64,000 bases of DNA from Demequina sp. TMPB413 (lineage in GTDB: Bacteria > Actinomycetota > Actinomycetes > Actinomycetales > Demequinaceae), in contig NZ_CP096184.1 of the NCBI RefSeq assembly GCF_020447105.2, positions 682,001-746,000 on the forward strand, in the 5' to 3' direction. Of the stretch, positions 18,186-29,357 are shown piece by piece. Positions within the stretch are counted from its first letter, which is position 1. Every line of letters begins with the position of its first letter. Position numbers and translations under genes: made by a program. The notes under the pieces are model-generated. The model was not told the origin of the DNA. It searched no databases and saw only the letters and a program-made list of their open reading frames with translations.

Positions 18186-21100
18186 ATGAAGGACGTATCA
18201 ACGGCTACTGCTGTCTCGACTCCACGCCGTCAGGCAGGGGTCGACGGACGTCTGGTCGACCTCGACGGCGAGCGGTTCTACCGGATCGGTCACTACGACC
18301 GTATGGATCCCTTCTTCATGAGCGTCGTGAGCGACTCTGATCACTGGATGTTTCTGTCGAGCACGGGGGGCCTCACCGCAGGCCGTCGCGACCCCAACAA
18401 CGCACTGTTCCCGTATTACACCGACGACCGCATCCACGACGCGGCGCAGACCACCGGTTCGCTATCGATCTTCCGCGTAGTGAGGGACGGTCACACTGCC
18501 CTGTGGGAGCCGTTCTCCACGCGTCAGCAGGGGCTCTTTCGCATTGAGCGGGCGCTCTACAAGAGCGTGTACGGCAACAGCGTCGTGTTTGAGGAGACCA
18601 ATCACGACCTTGGGCTTTCCTTCCGCTACTCGTGGGCCAACAGTGAGGCCTACGGATTTGTGCGTCGCAGCGAGCTTCGCAACTTGTCCGACCGAAAGGT
18701 GTCGGTCGAGCTGCTTGACGGGATCCGCAACGTGCTGCCGTCGGGCGTGAGTCGCCGCTTCCAGCTGGAGTTCAGCACGCTCGTGGACGGGTACAAGCGC
18801 ACGGAAACCGCGGAAGACACGGACATCGCCCTGTTCCGTCTCAGTTCGATTCCGGTCGATACGGCGGAGCCGAGCGAGGCTCTCAGAGTCAATGCCGCAT
18901 GGAACACGGGACTTGACTCGGCTGAGGTGCTCTTGTCTGAGATTCAGTGCGAGGCCTTTCGCGCGGGCGAGCCCATCGCGGCCGAGCGGGACATTCGCGG
19001 ACGACGCGGTGCGTACCTCGTTGCGGCCTCGCTCGATCTCGCGCCTGGCGAGGCGAACGACTGGCTCCTCGTGGCAGAGGTGGAACTGGATGCGGCGCGC
19101 GTGCGCTCACTCATGCGGGACGTGGCCGAGCCCGGAGTGAAGGACCGCGTCCTCGCAGACGTCGCGCGAGGCACCGCCAAACTGGTTCGCATCGTGGGCG
19201 AGACCGACGGCCTCCAGGCAACGGCCGACGAGCCGAGCGTCTGGCGCCACTTCGCGAACACGCTCTTCAACGCCATGCGGGGCGGCGTACCCGAACATGG
19301 CTACCTGATCTCGCGGGAAGACCTCAAGGCATACGTGGCCAAGACCAATGCGCCGGTCGGGCTCCGCCACGAGGCATTCCTCGATTCGCTTCCCGAGCAG
19401 TTCGTGCGTGCCGACCTGATGTCAAGAGTCGCCACCGTTGGGGACGTCGACCTTGAGCGGCTCGCTGCGGAGTACCTTCCCCTGTCCTTCAGCAGGCGAC
19501 ACGGTGACCCGAGCAGGCCGTGGAACAGCTTCTCCATCAGGCTCAAGGACGATCAGGGCAAGCCGATGCTCAATTACCAGGGCAATTGGCGGGACATCTT
19601 CCAGAATTGGGAGGCGCTCGCGATGTCGTACCCCGAGTTCGTCGAGGCCATGGTGTTCAAGTTTGCCGACTCCTCCACGGTGGACGGCTACAACCCCTAT
19701 CGTGTGCTGCGCGAAGGCTACGAGTGGGAGATTCTCGACCCTGAAGACGACTGGGCCAACATCGGCTATTGGGGGGACCACCAGGTCATCTACCTGCTGC
19801 GATTGCTCGAGGCGGCAGAGCGCTACCGCCCAGGGAGCCTCGACTCATTGCTGGCCCGCAAGGTCTTCACGTTCGCCGACGTTCCCTACCGGATCCGCTC
19901 CTACCAGGACTTGCTGCGTGATCCAAGGGACACGATCGACTTCGACGAGCGCGTCAACGACGCCGCGCTGGAGCGCGCGCGTGCCATCGGCTCGGATGGC
20001 AAAGCGGTGCTTGACGCCGAGGGCGACCTGCTGCGGGCCAACCTCACCGAGAAGCTCCTCATCGTGGCGTTGTCGAAGCTGTCGAACTTTGTTCCAGGCG
20101 GCGGGATCTGGATGAACACCCAGCGCCCCGAGTGGAACGACGCGAACAATGCGCTCGTCGGCAACGGGGTGTCGATGGTGACCCTGTGCTACCTGCGCAG
20201 GTACCTGACGTTCCTGGACCAACTCGTTGACTCGGCTGGCATCGACGACATCGAGATCGCTGAGCCGGTGGCACAGTGGCTTGCGGATGTCGCGCAGGCA
20301 CTCGGCGACCACGCGAACCTCGCGACGCGTGTGATCTCGGACGCGGATCGGAAGGCCTTGCTCGATCGCCTCGGCGCTGCGGGGACGGCCCACCGTGCCA
20401 GCGTCTACGACCAGGCGTCCCGCGGGGAGTCGACCACCGTGACCATGACCCAGGTGCGGGGCTTCATCGAGATCGCGCTGCGCCACGCGGACCACACCAT
20501 TGCTGCCAACCGGCGCGAGGATGGCCTGTACCACTCGTACAACATCATGTTGGCGTCTCCAGGAGGCGCGACGGTACGCCACCTGAGCGAGATGCTTGAG
20601 GGCCAAGTGGCGGTGCTTAGCAGCGGCCTCCTCGACCCTGCGCAAGCGGCGGCCCTGCTGGACGCCTTGCGTGCGAGCGACTTGTACCGCGCCGACCAGA
20701 ACAGTTTCATCCTGTATCCCGACCGCGAACTGCCCCACTTCCTTGACAAGAACATCGTGCCGCAAGAGGCCGTCACCGCGTCGGCGCTGCTCACCGCGAT
20801 GCTCGAGCGCGGCGACCACCGGATTGTGGTGAGAGACGTCGACGGGGGTGTGCACTTCAACTCCGCCTTCCGCAATGCCGACCATCTTGATGAGGCGCTC
20901 GCCGCCGTCGGCAACGGTGAGCTCGGCGACATGGTTGAGCGGGAGCATGACCGGCTGCTCGATCTCTACGAAGATGTCTTCCACCACGCGTCGTTCACTG
21001 GGCGGTCGGGGACCTTCTACAAGTACGAAGGCCTCGGGTCGATCTACTGGCACATGGTCTCCAAGCTTCTGCTAGCGGTCGACGAGGCCCGGCTGGAGGC

Positions 21101-21638
21101 GCTGCGCGAAGGCGTCGACGCCGACGTTGTCGACAGGCTCGCGCGCCACTACGAGCAGATTCGCGCGGGCATCGGCGTCCACAAATCGCCTGCGGAGTAC
21201 GGGGCGGTGCCGACGGACCCTTACTCGCACACCCCGAGTTTCTCGGGAGTGCAGCAGCCTGGCATGACCGGCCAGGTGAAGGAGGACGTGATCACGCGCG
21301 CGAGCGAGATGGGCGTGGTGGTCACCGGGGGAGCGCTCGAGTTCGAGCCGCGGATGGTGCGCGCGCAGGAGTTCCTCGACGCCCCTGCTGAGCTCGCCTA
21401 CGTCGCGGCGTCGGGCGACGTGACGACCCTGTCCCTGGACGCGGGCACCATGGGCTTCACCTTGTGCCAGGTGCCCGTCGTCCTGCGTCGCACGGGGCCG
21501 CAAGGCATCGTGGTCACCAAGGAGGACGGGTCGACGCGGGTCGACGGCCTCCGACTGAACGCGTCTGATGCTGCGGCGATCTTCGAGCGCACGGGGGAGA
21601 TCTCACGGCTCGATGTCTCGTTGGGTCTGGCTGACTGA
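18186..21638 (+). CDS. Very large GH94-like (cellobiose-phosphorylase-like) protein of unknown substrate
   Basis: 1150 residues from ATG at 18186, preceded by GGAGG. The N-terminal 330 residues look like a beta-supersandwich (FYRIGHYDRMDPFFMSVVSDSDHWMF, SSTGGLTAGRRDPNNALFPYYTDD). The middle has GNWRDIFQNWEALAMSYPEF and WANIGYWGDHQVIYLLRLLE. Near residue 650 QRPEWNDANNALVGNG resembles the (D/E)WND motif that carries the catalytic Asp of GH94 phosphorylases. No signal peptide is seen. I recognise the protein as belonging to a poorly characterised family often annotated as hypothetical or phosphorylase-like; substrate and activity are unknown. It stands alone between era and a convergent small gene. 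Confidence 0.6.
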   Translation: MKDVSTATAVSTPRRQAGVDGRLVDLDGERFYRIGHYDRMDPFFMSVVSDSDHWMFLSSTGGLTAGRRDPNNALFPYYTDDRIHDAAQTTGSLSIFRVVRDGHTALWEPFSTRQQGLFRIERALYKSVYGNSVVFEETNHDLGLSFRYSWANSEAYGFVRRSELRNLSDRKVSVELLDGIRNVLPSGVSRRFQLEFSTLVDGYKRTETAEDTDIALFRLSSIPVDTAEPSEALRVNAAWNTGLDSAEVLLSEIQCEAFRAGEPIAAERDIRGRRGAYLVAASLDLAPGEANDWLLVAEVELDAARVRSLMRDVAEPGVKDRVLADVARGTAKLVRIVGETDGLQATADEPSVWRHFANTLFNAMRGGVPEHGYLISREDLKAYVAKTNAPVGLRHEAFLDSLPEQFVRADLMSRVATVGDVDLERLAAEYLPLSFSRRHGDPSRPWNSFSIRLKDDQGKPMLNYQGNWRDIFQNWEALAMSYPEFVEAMVFKFADSSTVDGYNPYRVLREGYEWEILDPEDDWANIGYWGDHQVIYLLRLLEAAERYRPGSLDSLLARKVFTFADVPYRIRSYQDLLRDPRDTIDFDERVNDAALERARAIGSDGKAVLDAEGDLLRANLTEKLLIVALSKLSNFVPGGGIWMNTQRPEWNDANNALVGNGVSMVTLCYLRRYLTFLDQLVDSAGIDDIEIAEPVAQWLADVAQALGDHANLATRVISDADRKALLDRLGAAGTAHRASVYDQASRGESTTVTMTQVRGFIEIALRHADHTIAANRREDGLYHSYNIMLASPGGATVRHLSEMLEGQVAVLSSGLLDPAQAAALLDALRASDLYRADQNSFILYPDRELPHFLDKNIVPQEAVTASALLTAMLERGDHRIVVRDVDGGVHFNSAFRNADHLDEALAAVGNGELGDMVEREHDRLLDLYEDVFHHASFTGRSGTFYKYEGLGSIYWHMVSKLLLAVDEARLEALREGVDADVVDRLARHYEQIRAGIGVHKSPAEYGAVPTDPYSHTPSFSGVQQPGMTGQVKEDVITRASEMGVVVTGGALEFEPRMVRAQEFLDAPAELAYVAASGDVTTLSLDAGTMGFTLCQVPVVLRRTGPQGIVVTKEDGSTRVDGLRLNASDAAAIFERTGEISRLDVSLGLAD

Positions 21639-21660
21639 ACCGTCGTTGGGGAACGCAAAA

Positions 21661-21692
21661 CGCCCCCGGTCACCACAACGGTGACGGGGGCG
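21661..21692 (-). terminator. Rho-independent terminator of the small membrane protein gene
   Basis: CGCCCCCGGTCACC and GGTGACGGGGGCG form a stem around a short ACAAC loop. On the minus strand the hairpin is followed by TTTTGCG, placing it after the gene at 21730-21900; on the plus strand it may also stop the 1150-residue gene. Confidence 0.8.
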
Positions 21693-21729
21693 TCGGCGCG
21701 GGGTTGTGAGGGCGGCGCGGGCCGGATTC

Positions 21730-21900
21730 TCAGTAGCCCATCGAGTCGAAGATCTTGATGGAGCTCGCGAGCAACCACATGAAGCCGCCGGTGCTCAGCA
21801 TGATGATGGCGAGGATCATGGGCACGGCGTAGAACGGCGCGTCCTTGATGTCGTTCTTCTTGACCTTGGGGCTGCTGGTCTCGACCTGTGCGTGGGACAT
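21730..21900 (-). CDS. Small single-pass membrane protein, 56 residues
   Basis: ATG at 21898-21900 preceded by GGAGAT at normal spacing; stop at 21730-21732, with a T-rich terminator 38 nt further on. The start is MSHAQVETSSPKVKKNDIKD (charged, cytoplasmic), then one strongly hydrophobic helix (about residues 24-47: YAVPMILAIIMLSTGGFMW), then a short tail SSIKIFDSMGY. I do not recognise the family. A good ribosome binding site, dedicated terminator and sensible topology make it a real gene despite its length. It is convergent with the GH94-like gene and divergent from leuA. Confidence 0.75.
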   Translation of the reverse strand: MSHAQVETSSPKVKKNDIKDAPFYAVPMILAIIMLSTGGFMWLLASSIKIFDSMGY

Positions 21901-21933
21901 GGGTATCTCCTTGGGGCTATGCGTTAGTTGTTC

Positions 21934-21957
21934 GGTTAGTTGGTGTAGTAACTAACC
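21934..21957. promoter_or_regulatory. Inverted repeat between small membrane gene and leuA
   Basis: GGTTAGTT (21934-21941) and AACTAACC (21950-21957) form an 8-bp perfect inverted repeat with an 8-nt centre, and a further GTTAGTTG lies just upstream at 21922. It is AT-rich against its surroundings and sits in a divergent promoter region, so an operator is plausible; the regulator is unknown. Confidence 0.4.
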
Positions 21958-22021
21958 AACCACCTTTGAGTCGGCGCGTCAAGGGGAACCCGAGATTTCT
22001 TTCATCGGCTAGGGTGTCGAT

Positions 22022-22056
22022 ATGCGTGCACGGCAGGTCAGCCTCCTCCTTCGTCG

Positions 22057-22072
<16 letters not shown>
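22022..22072 (+). CDS. Putative leuA leader peptide (16 residues)
   Basis: ATG to TAG encoding MRARQVSLLLRRRDEA. Three consecutive leucine codons (CTC CTC CTT) sit in the position expected for ribosome stalling, 75 nt before leuA. A GGGTG sequence precedes the ATG. Attenuation by Leu-codon leaders upstream of leuA is known in several bacteria including actinobacteria; this instance is inferred from codons plus the adjacent exclusive stems. Confidence 0.65.
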
Positions 22073-23894
<1,822 letters not shown>

Positions 23895-23895
<1 letters not shown>

Positions 23896-24320
23896 TGGCA
23901 CTGATACGCCCCTTCTCGTCCGTCGACGAAGCGGCAGTGAGTGCCTTGTGGGCCCAGGCCTTTCCTGGCGACCCTGCCCGCAATGAACCACGCGGGTTCA
24001 TCGCGCGCAAGCGCACCAGGGACAGCGACCTTTTCTGGGTGGCCGAGGCGGACGGCGAGGTGGTCGGTGCCGTCGTGGCAGGCTACGACGGTGTGAGGGG
24101 GTGGCTGTACCACCTCGCCGTCGCACCGGGCCTCCAAGGGCGGGGGATCGGTAGGGCGCTAGCGGAGCACGCTGTCGCCGCGTTGCGGGAACTCGGTTGC
24201 ATGAAGGTCAACCTGCAGGTGCGCCGTGGCAACGACGCCGTCAGGGGCTTCTACGAGTCGCTTGGTTGGGTCGAGGACCCCGCGATCTCCATGGGACGGG
24301 TGCTGAGCGACTCGCCCTGA
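23895..24320 (+). CDS. GNAT-family N-acetyltransferase
   Basis: 141 residues from the GTG at 23895, whose G is the last base of the leuA TAG. Acetyl-CoA loop: YHLAVAPGLQGRGIGRALAEHAV (Q/RxxGxG/A present as QGRGIG). The C-terminal FYESLGWVEDP is typical of the YpeA/RimI-like group. Substrate not predictable. Probably translationally coupled to leuA. Confidence 0.9.
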
Positions 24321-24365
24321 CGCGAGTGCGCCGCACCTGTCCTACCAAGGCGGGACAATGGATAG

Positions 24366-25112
24366 GTGCCCCTCTACCGCGACCACGCCATCGTCCTCAG
24401 GACGCACAAGCTGGGCGAGGCCGACCGCATCGTGACGATGCTGACGCGCAGTCACGGCAAGGTGAGAGCCGTCGCGAAAGGGGTGCGCCGCACCACAAGC
24501 AGGATCGGCTCGCGCATGGAGCCCTTCATGCTCGCTGATGTTCAGTTGTATGAGGGCCGCAACCTCGACATCGTGAGTCAGGTGGAGACGCTCGAGCCGT
24601 ACGCGCGGCGCATCTGCGAGGACTACGGCCTCTTCACGGCCGCAACGGCCATGGTGGAGACGGTCGACTCGCTCGTTGACCTCGAGAAGGAGCCTGCGCG
24701 AGACCACTTCATGTTGTTGCACGGGGGGCTTGGTGCGCTGAGCCGCCGCGAACACGATGCTGGTCTGGTGCTTGACTCGTTCTTGTTGCGCTCTCTCGCG
24801 TTGGCTGGCTATGCGCCAAGTTTTGATGAGTGCGCGACGTGCGGCGCGCCAGGGCCGCACCGTGCGTTCGCGGTGGCCGGCGGTGGGGCGACGTGCGAGA
24901 ACTGTCGCCAGCCGGGTTCCGCGGCACCCGCCCCGGAGGTGTTCTCACTGCTCGCCGCGCTGATCGACGGGCGTTGGCGCGAGGCGGATTCCTCTGAGGG
25001 GAGGCATCGGCGCGAGGCCGCCGGGCTTGTCGCCGCCTACGCCCAGTTCCACATGGAGCGGCGGGTGCGCTCACTCACCCACGTGGATCGCTCTGATCAG
25101 GGCGGTCGATAG
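24366..25112 (+). CDS. recO: DNA repair protein RecO
   Basis: 248 residues, GTG start. An N-terminal OB fold (YRDHAIVLRTHKLGEADRIVTMLTRSHGKVRAVAKGVRR) and a C-terminal helical domain with a zinc-type motif CATCGAPGPHRAF...CENC. RecO loads RecA with RecFR at gaps. It lies 30 nt before uppS, the usual actinobacterial arrangement. Confidence 0.95.
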   Translation: MPLYRDHAIVLRTHKLGEADRIVTMLTRSHGKVRAVAKGVRRTTSRIGSRMEPFMLADVQLYEGRNLDIVSQVETLEPYARRICEDYGLFTAATAMVETVDSLVDLEKEPARDHFMLLHGGLGALSRREHDAGLVLDSFLLRSLALAGYAPSFDECATCGAPGPHRAFAVAGGGATCENCRQPGSAAPAPEVFSLLAALIDGRWREADSSEGRHRREAAGLVAAYAQFHMERRVRSLTHVDRSDQGGR

Positions 25113-25142
25113 GCGCGCGGACGGGGACGGTATCCTCAAGCC

Positions 25143-25901
25143 GTGACCACCAGGCCCTTTCCTCACCCCTCTGGCGCCACCCCGCCAGCCCTACCAGCGT
25201 CGGCCGTTCCCGGTCACGTCGCCGTCGTCATGGACGGAAACGGCCGGTGGGCGAAGCAGCGAGGCCTGCCCCGTACGGAGGGACACGCCAGGGGAGAGGC
25301 AGCGCTTCTCGATGTGGTGGCTGGCGCCATCGACGTGGGGGTCACCCACATCAGCGCCTACGCCTTCAGCACGGAAAACTGGAAGCGCAGCCCAGACGAG
25401 GTGCGCTTCCTCATGGGCTTCAACCGCGACGTCATCAGGCGCAGGCGCGACCAAATGCACGAATGGGGAGTGCGCGTGCGGTGGGCCGGGCGTCGTCCCA
25501 AGTTGTGGAAGTCCGTGATCGACGAACTCGAGCTGGCCGAAGACATGACGCGCAACAACAAGGTGCTGACCTTGACGATGTGCGTCAACTACGGAGGCAG
25601 GGCGGAGATCGCCGACGCGGCGAAGGCCATCGCTCTCAAGGTCGCCGCCGGTCAACTCGATCCGTCCAAGGTGTCGGAGAAGACCCTCGCCGCACACCTT
25701 GACGAGCCGGACATGCCCGACGTTGACCTCTTCTGGCGATCGAGCGGGGAACAACGCTCCAGCAACTTTCTGCCGTGGCAGGCGGCGTATGCGGAGTACG
25801 TGTTCTCAGACGTGCTGTGGCCCGATGTGAACCGGACGCACTTATGGGCAGCTATTGAGGAGTACGCACGGAGGAACCGGCGCTTCGGCGCCGCCGAGTG
25901 A
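25143..25901 (+). CDS. uppS: Isoprenyl diphosphate synthase (UppS family, cis-prenyltransferase)
   Basis: 252 residues, GTG start. Catalytic Asp in [20 protein letters not shown], then [24 protein letters not shown] and the C-terminal [27 protein letters not shown]. It makes the polyprenyl carrier for cell-wall synthesis. In the C-terminal signature the usual (L)IRTSGE reads FWRSSGE. Its last 50 nt overlap the convergent DedA-like gene. Confidence 0.95.
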   Translation: MTTRPFPHPSGATPPALPASAVPGHVAVVMDGNGRWAKQRGLPRTEGHARGEAALLDVVAGAIDVGVTHISAYAFSTENWKRSPDEVRFLMGFNRDVIRRRRDQMHEWGVRVRWAGRRPKLWKSVIDELELAEDMTRNNKVLTLTMCVNYGGRAEIADAAKAIALKVAAGQLDPSKVSEKTLAAHLDEPDMPDVDLFWRSSGEQRSSNFLPWQAAYAEYVFSDVLWPDVNRTHLWAAIEEYARRNRRFGAAE

Positions 25902-26370
25902 GAGCGGCGGCCGCTACAAGGAGCGCTGCGACGCCGAGCACTGCGGCCGCCAGAAGCCATGGCGAGCGGCTCCATGCCCCCACGAGCGAGTAGGTCACGC
26001 CCGTGTACAGCGCCGCCCACATGATGCAACCAGGAATCATCGCGACGGTGTAGAGATCCCATCGCATCCTGATGAAGCCAGCGGAGGCATTCACCATCGT
26101 CTGGAAGCCCACCGTGAGAAACGACGCGGGAATCCCGATGAAGCCCCAGCGTTCCAGGTAGTCACGGGCCTTGTCAGCGCCAGGCCCCGACAGCCTGCGT
26201 GCCATCGAAGCTGCGCGCACGCTGTGTGACTGAGCGCCAGTCTCCGCACCCTTGCGTGCCCATCGTCCGAGCCAATAGGTGCCTTGAGCCCTCAGCAACA
26301 CCACACAGAAGAGGAAGAGGAACACGGCCCACCAGCCGAGCTCCTCGACGAAGCCGGGGATCCCTGGCAT
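25852..26370 (-). CDS. DedA/VTT-family membrane protein
   Basis: 172 residues. Hydrophobic helices lie near residues 12-28, 80-100, 110-130 and 138-158. The VTT-like centre contains [34 protein letters not shown]. It ends in [15 protein letters not shown]. DedA proteins are linked to lipid flipping and membrane homeostasis. Its stop is within the 3' end of uppS on the other strand. It starts directly after the zur stop, so it may be the last gene of the zinc operon. Confidence 0.7.
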   Translation of the reverse strand: MPGIPGFVEELGWWAVFLFLFCVVLLRAQGTYWLGRWARKGAETGAQSHSVRAASMARRLSGPGADKARDYLERWGFIGIPASFLTVGFQTMVNASAGFIRMRWDLYTVAMIPGCIMWAALYTGVTYSLVGAWSRSPWLLAAAVLGVAALLVAAAALTRRRRSAGSSVRTPQ

Positions 26371-26775
26371 CTACAGATCCTTCGCAGTGCACTCCGAGCA
26401 CACGCCGGTCAGTTCTACGGTGTGGTCGATCTGCGAGTAGCCGCGTTCGGCGCCCACCTTGGAAGCCCACACCTCGATGGACGGCATGTCGATGTCCTCG
26501 GCCGCTCCGCACGCGCGACACCGCAAGTGGTGATGGTGCGTCTCCCGCGCCTCGCACAGTCGGTAGAGCGTTTCTCCTGACTCAGTGACCACGGCGTCGA
26601 CGTCGCCGGTCTCTGCCAGCGCCTGAAGGGCCCTGTACACGGTGGCGAGCCCGGCACTCGAGCCCGAGTGGCGCAAGCGGTCATGCCAGTCCTGAGCGGA
26701 CCTGAACCCGCCCTGCTTGAGGACCGCCAGCACGGCCGTCCGCTGTTTCGTCATGCGCGGTGGCGCGTCAGTCAC
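26371..26775 (-). CDS. zur: Fur-family zinc uptake regulator (Zur)
   Basis: 134 residues: a winged-helix domain (TKQRTAVLAVLKQGGFRSAQDWHDRL, LATVYRALQALAE) and a metal-binding domain with HHHHLRCRACG and VCSECTAKDL (two CxxC structural zinc pairs). Its place downstream of znuA-znuC-znuB and the Zur-type palindrome before znuA favour Zur over Fur. Start overlaps the znuB stop by 4 nt. Confidence 0.93.
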   Translation of the reverse strand: MTDAPPRMTKQRTAVLAVLKQGGFRSAQDWHDRLRHSGSSAGLATVYRALQALAETGDVDAVVTESGETLYRLCEARETHHHHLRCRACGAAEDIDMPSIEVWASKVGAERGYSQIDHTVELTGVCSECTAKDL

Positions 26776-27614
26776 GGCGTTCCCTTCGCGCGTCGCACGA
26801 TAGTTGCGACGATGTTCGTGAGGACGTAGGCGGCGACACCCAGCACCACAATGAGCGCGCCTGGCTGAAGATCATGCTCGAGGGTAATCGCAACCCCAGC
26901 CATGGTGAGCACGGTTCCGATGCCCATGGCCAGGTGCATGGTGCGGGAGAACGAGTACGTGAGCTGCTCTGCGATGGCCACCGGGAGGATCATGAGTGCG
27001 CTCACGAGAAGTACTCCCACCACGCGCATCGCGACCGTGATGGTCACCGCGGCGAGGATTGCTACGACCATGTTGAGCACCGCGACAGGCAAACCTGTGG
27101 AGCGGGCGAACTCCTGATCGTGCGTCACCGCGAAGAGGGCGGGCCGCAAGTAGATACCAACGGCAAGGATCACGACGGCGAGGCCGCCAGTGATCCACAC
27201 ATCAACCCAGGTCACCGTCGAGATGGAACCGAAGAGGTACCCGAGCAGGTTCGCGTTCGATCCACCTGCGAGGCCGATCAGCAGGACGCCGGTGGCGATG
27301 CCTCCGTAGAACAGGATGGCCATGACGACATCGGCAGCCGCACCTCTCGAACGCATGCGTTCGATGGCGACAGCGCCGCCGACGGCAAAAAGGATGGCAC
27401 CGGGAATCGCCAGAGCATCTCGCTGGGCAAGGCCCGCTGCCGAACCAGCGAGCCAGCCGGCAGCGACGCCGGCCAGTGCGACGTGCCCGATTCCGTCGCC
27501 TAGCAACGCCATCCGGCGCTGTACGAGGTACGTGCCTACGACGGGAGTCGCCATGCCCACCATGAGTCCCGCAATGAGCATCCGCTGCACGAGCGGCTCC
27601 ATGAGAATGCTCAC
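26772..27614 (-). CDS. znuB: Zinc ABC transporter permease
   Basis: 280 residues with about eight hydrophobic helices. The ABC-3 family signature is visible at MALLGDGIGHVALAGVAAG and in RSTGLPVAVLNMVVAILAAVTITVAMRVVGVLLVSALMILP. Imports Zn (possibly Mn) with ZnuA and ZnuC. Overlaps znuC and zur by 4 nt on either side. Confidence 0.93.
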   Translation of the reverse strand: MSILMEPLVQRMLIAGLMVGMATPVVGTYLVQRRMALLGDGIGHVALAGVAAGWLAGSAAGLAQRDALAIPGAILFAVGGAVAIERMRSRGAAADVVMAILFYGGIATGVLLIGLAGGSNANLLGYLFGSISTVTWVDVWITGGLAVVILAVGIYLRPALFAVTHDQEFARSTGLPVAVLNMVVAILAAVTITVAMRVVGVLLVSALMILPVAIAEQLTYSFSRTMHLAMGIGTVLTMAGVAITLEHDLQPGALIVVLGVAAYVLTNIVATIVRRAKGTP

Positions 27615-28408
27615 TGAGGCCCCTCCAATCCGAGGCGCGAACCGGTGCGCTGCGCGGGCTCCTCGTGGGGGTGCTCGTGATCGTGGCCAGGCAGCGCGTG
27701 CACGCCAAGGTCGCGAGGGGGAGCGCCCACATAGGTGATGCAGCCGTGCTCGATCACCACGGCCCGGTCGATGTGCCGCGCGAGCGCGCCGAGCTCGTGG
27801 AGCACGATGACGATGGCAACACCGGCTTCCTTGAGGTGCCCAAGGGCGTGTGCAAACGCCACCTGGGACTCGAGGTCGACGCCTGCCATCGGCTCATCGA
27901 GGATGAGCATGCGCGGCTCTCTGACCAGGGCGCGCGAGATCAGCACCCGTTGCTGTTGGCCGCCGCTCAGGTGGCTCACGTTGCGATCGGCAAGATCCTG
28001 GACACCAAGAGTCGCGAGAGCCTTGAGCGCCTTGGTGTGTGCCCCGCGCCCAGGCCTCAGCGTGCGTTGTCCCAGTAGTCCAGACATGACGACCTCAAGG
28101 GCGGTGGCCGCGAGGCCCCCTGACGCGGTGAGGCGTTGCGGAACGTAGCCCACCCGCGCGCGTGCAAGGGCCGAGGCGGGCTCACCAAAGAACTCGATTG
28201 TTCCCGTGGTGGATGGCACGGCGCCTACGAGCGCCCTCACGAACGTCGACTTGCCAGAGCCATTGCCGCCCATGAGCGCCACGACCTCGCCCGGAGCGGC
28301 TTCAATGTCGACGCCGTGCAGGATCTCTGAGCCTTGGAGAGACACGCGAACGTCCCGCGCCACCAAGACGGGGCGGGGGACGTTCGGCGTCGAGGTTTCG
28401 CTACTCAC
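27611..28408 (-). CDS. znuC: Zinc ABC transporter ATP-binding protein
   Basis: 265 residues. Walker A LMGGNGSGKSTFVRAL, signature HLSGGQQQRVLISRAL, Walker B MLILDEPMAGVD and the His switch VLHE. The His-rich C-terminus (HALPGHDHEHPHEE) may bind zinc. It overlaps the 3' end of znuA by 8 nt. Confidence 0.95.
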   Translation of the reverse strand: MSSETSTPNVPRPVLVARDVRVSLQGSEILHGVDIEAAPGEVVALMGGNGSGKSTFVRALVGAVPSTTGTIEFFGEPASALARARVGYVPQRLTASGGLAATALEVVMSGLLGQRTLRPGRGAHTKALKALATLGVQDLADRNVSHLSGGQQQRVLISRALVREPRMLILDEPMAGVDLESQVAFAHALGHLKEAGVAIVIVLHELGALARHIDRAVVIEHGCITYVGAPPRDLGVHALPGHDHEHPHEEPAQRTGSRLGLEGPQ

Positions 28409-29336
28409 AGGCGAGGGCCGCCCTCAGGGCGTCGAGGTTGCGCAGCATGACACTACGGTAGTCGTCGTCCGAAGCCACGGACTCAATCGGATCGAGAATC
28501 GCGGGCTCGACACCTGCGTCCTGAGCGATCGACTCCGCGACCTTCGGGCTCACCAGCTCCTCTGTGAAGACGGTGGTGGCGCCAGTCTCTTCGATGATGT
28601 CGTGGATCTCACGCATGCGGGCAGGGGAGGGTTCGGTGTCCGGTTCGAGCCCGGCGATGCCGATCTGGTCGAGGTCGTAGGCGCGAGCGAGGTAGCCGAA
28701 TGCCTCGTGCGCCGTGATCATGTCCGTGCGCTCGCACATGGCCAGGCCGGTTGAGAACTGCTCGTCGAGGCCCCGCAACTCGTCCGCGAGAGCGGCGGCA
28801 TTGGCCGTGTAGTCATCCGCGTTGTCGGGGTCGAGCGTGGCGAACTCGTCACCCACGGCGACTGCGTAATCGGCCAGGAGCGTCGGGTCGAGCCAGAAGT
28901 GTGGGTCCGATGAGCCGTGGTCGTCCTCCTCGGCGTGGTCTTCTTCGTCGGCGTGCTCCTCCGCCTCGGCAAACTCGATCACAGAGGCCGCATCAAAGGA
29001 CTGCACGCCTGTCGAGGAGATGGCCTCCTCGACCGCGGGCTGGAACTCATCGATGAAGAGGACCAGATCGGTGTTGCTCAGGTCGCGGACGGTGGCGGGG
29101 GAGAGTTCGACATCGTGTGGTTCCACGCCGGCCGGAGTGAGGGAGGACACGGCAACGTGGGCGCCGCCCACGCCTTCAGCGACGTACTGCAAGGGGTAGA
29201 AGGCCGCGGCAACGTTGAGCGAGGCGGTCGCCGCTTCGGCGGATGAGTCTGACGAGGCTTCGGTGCTGGAGCAAGCCGCGAGCGCGAGTGCGCCAAGCGC
29301 GCTGATGGACAGGGTCATGGGCGAGGTCGTCTTCAT
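28401..29336 (-). CDS. znuA: Zinc ABC transporter substrate-binding lipoprotein
   Basis: 311 residues from ATG at 29334-29336. Lipoprotein signal: LSISALGALALAACSSTEAS, with the lipobox at LAAC. The cluster-9 binding fold has VEPHDVELSPATVRDLSNTDLV and an acidic/His loop EEHADEEDHAEEDDH typical of zinc-specific members. The conserved FGYLARAY and GLEPDTEPSP follow. Upstream in-frame starts at 29342 and 29345 would add two or three residues. A Zur-type operator lies 22 nt upstream. Confidence 0.95.
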   Translation of the reverse strand: MKTTSPMTLSISALGALALAACSSTEASSDSSAEAATASLNVAAAFYPLQYVAEGVGGAHVAVSSLTPAGVEPHDVELSPATVRDLSNTDLVLFIDEFQPAVEEAISSTGVQSFDAASVIEFAEAEEHADEEDHAEEDDHGSSDPHFWLDPTLLADYAVAVGDEFATLDPDNADDYTANAAALADELRGLDEQFSTGLAMCERTDMITAHEAFGYLARAYDLDQIGIAGLEPDTEPSPARMREIHDIIEETGATTVFTEELVSPKVAESIAQDAGVEPAILDPIESVASDDDYRSVMLRNLDALRAALACE

Positions 29337-29357
29337 GACCATCACCGTAGACCGGAC

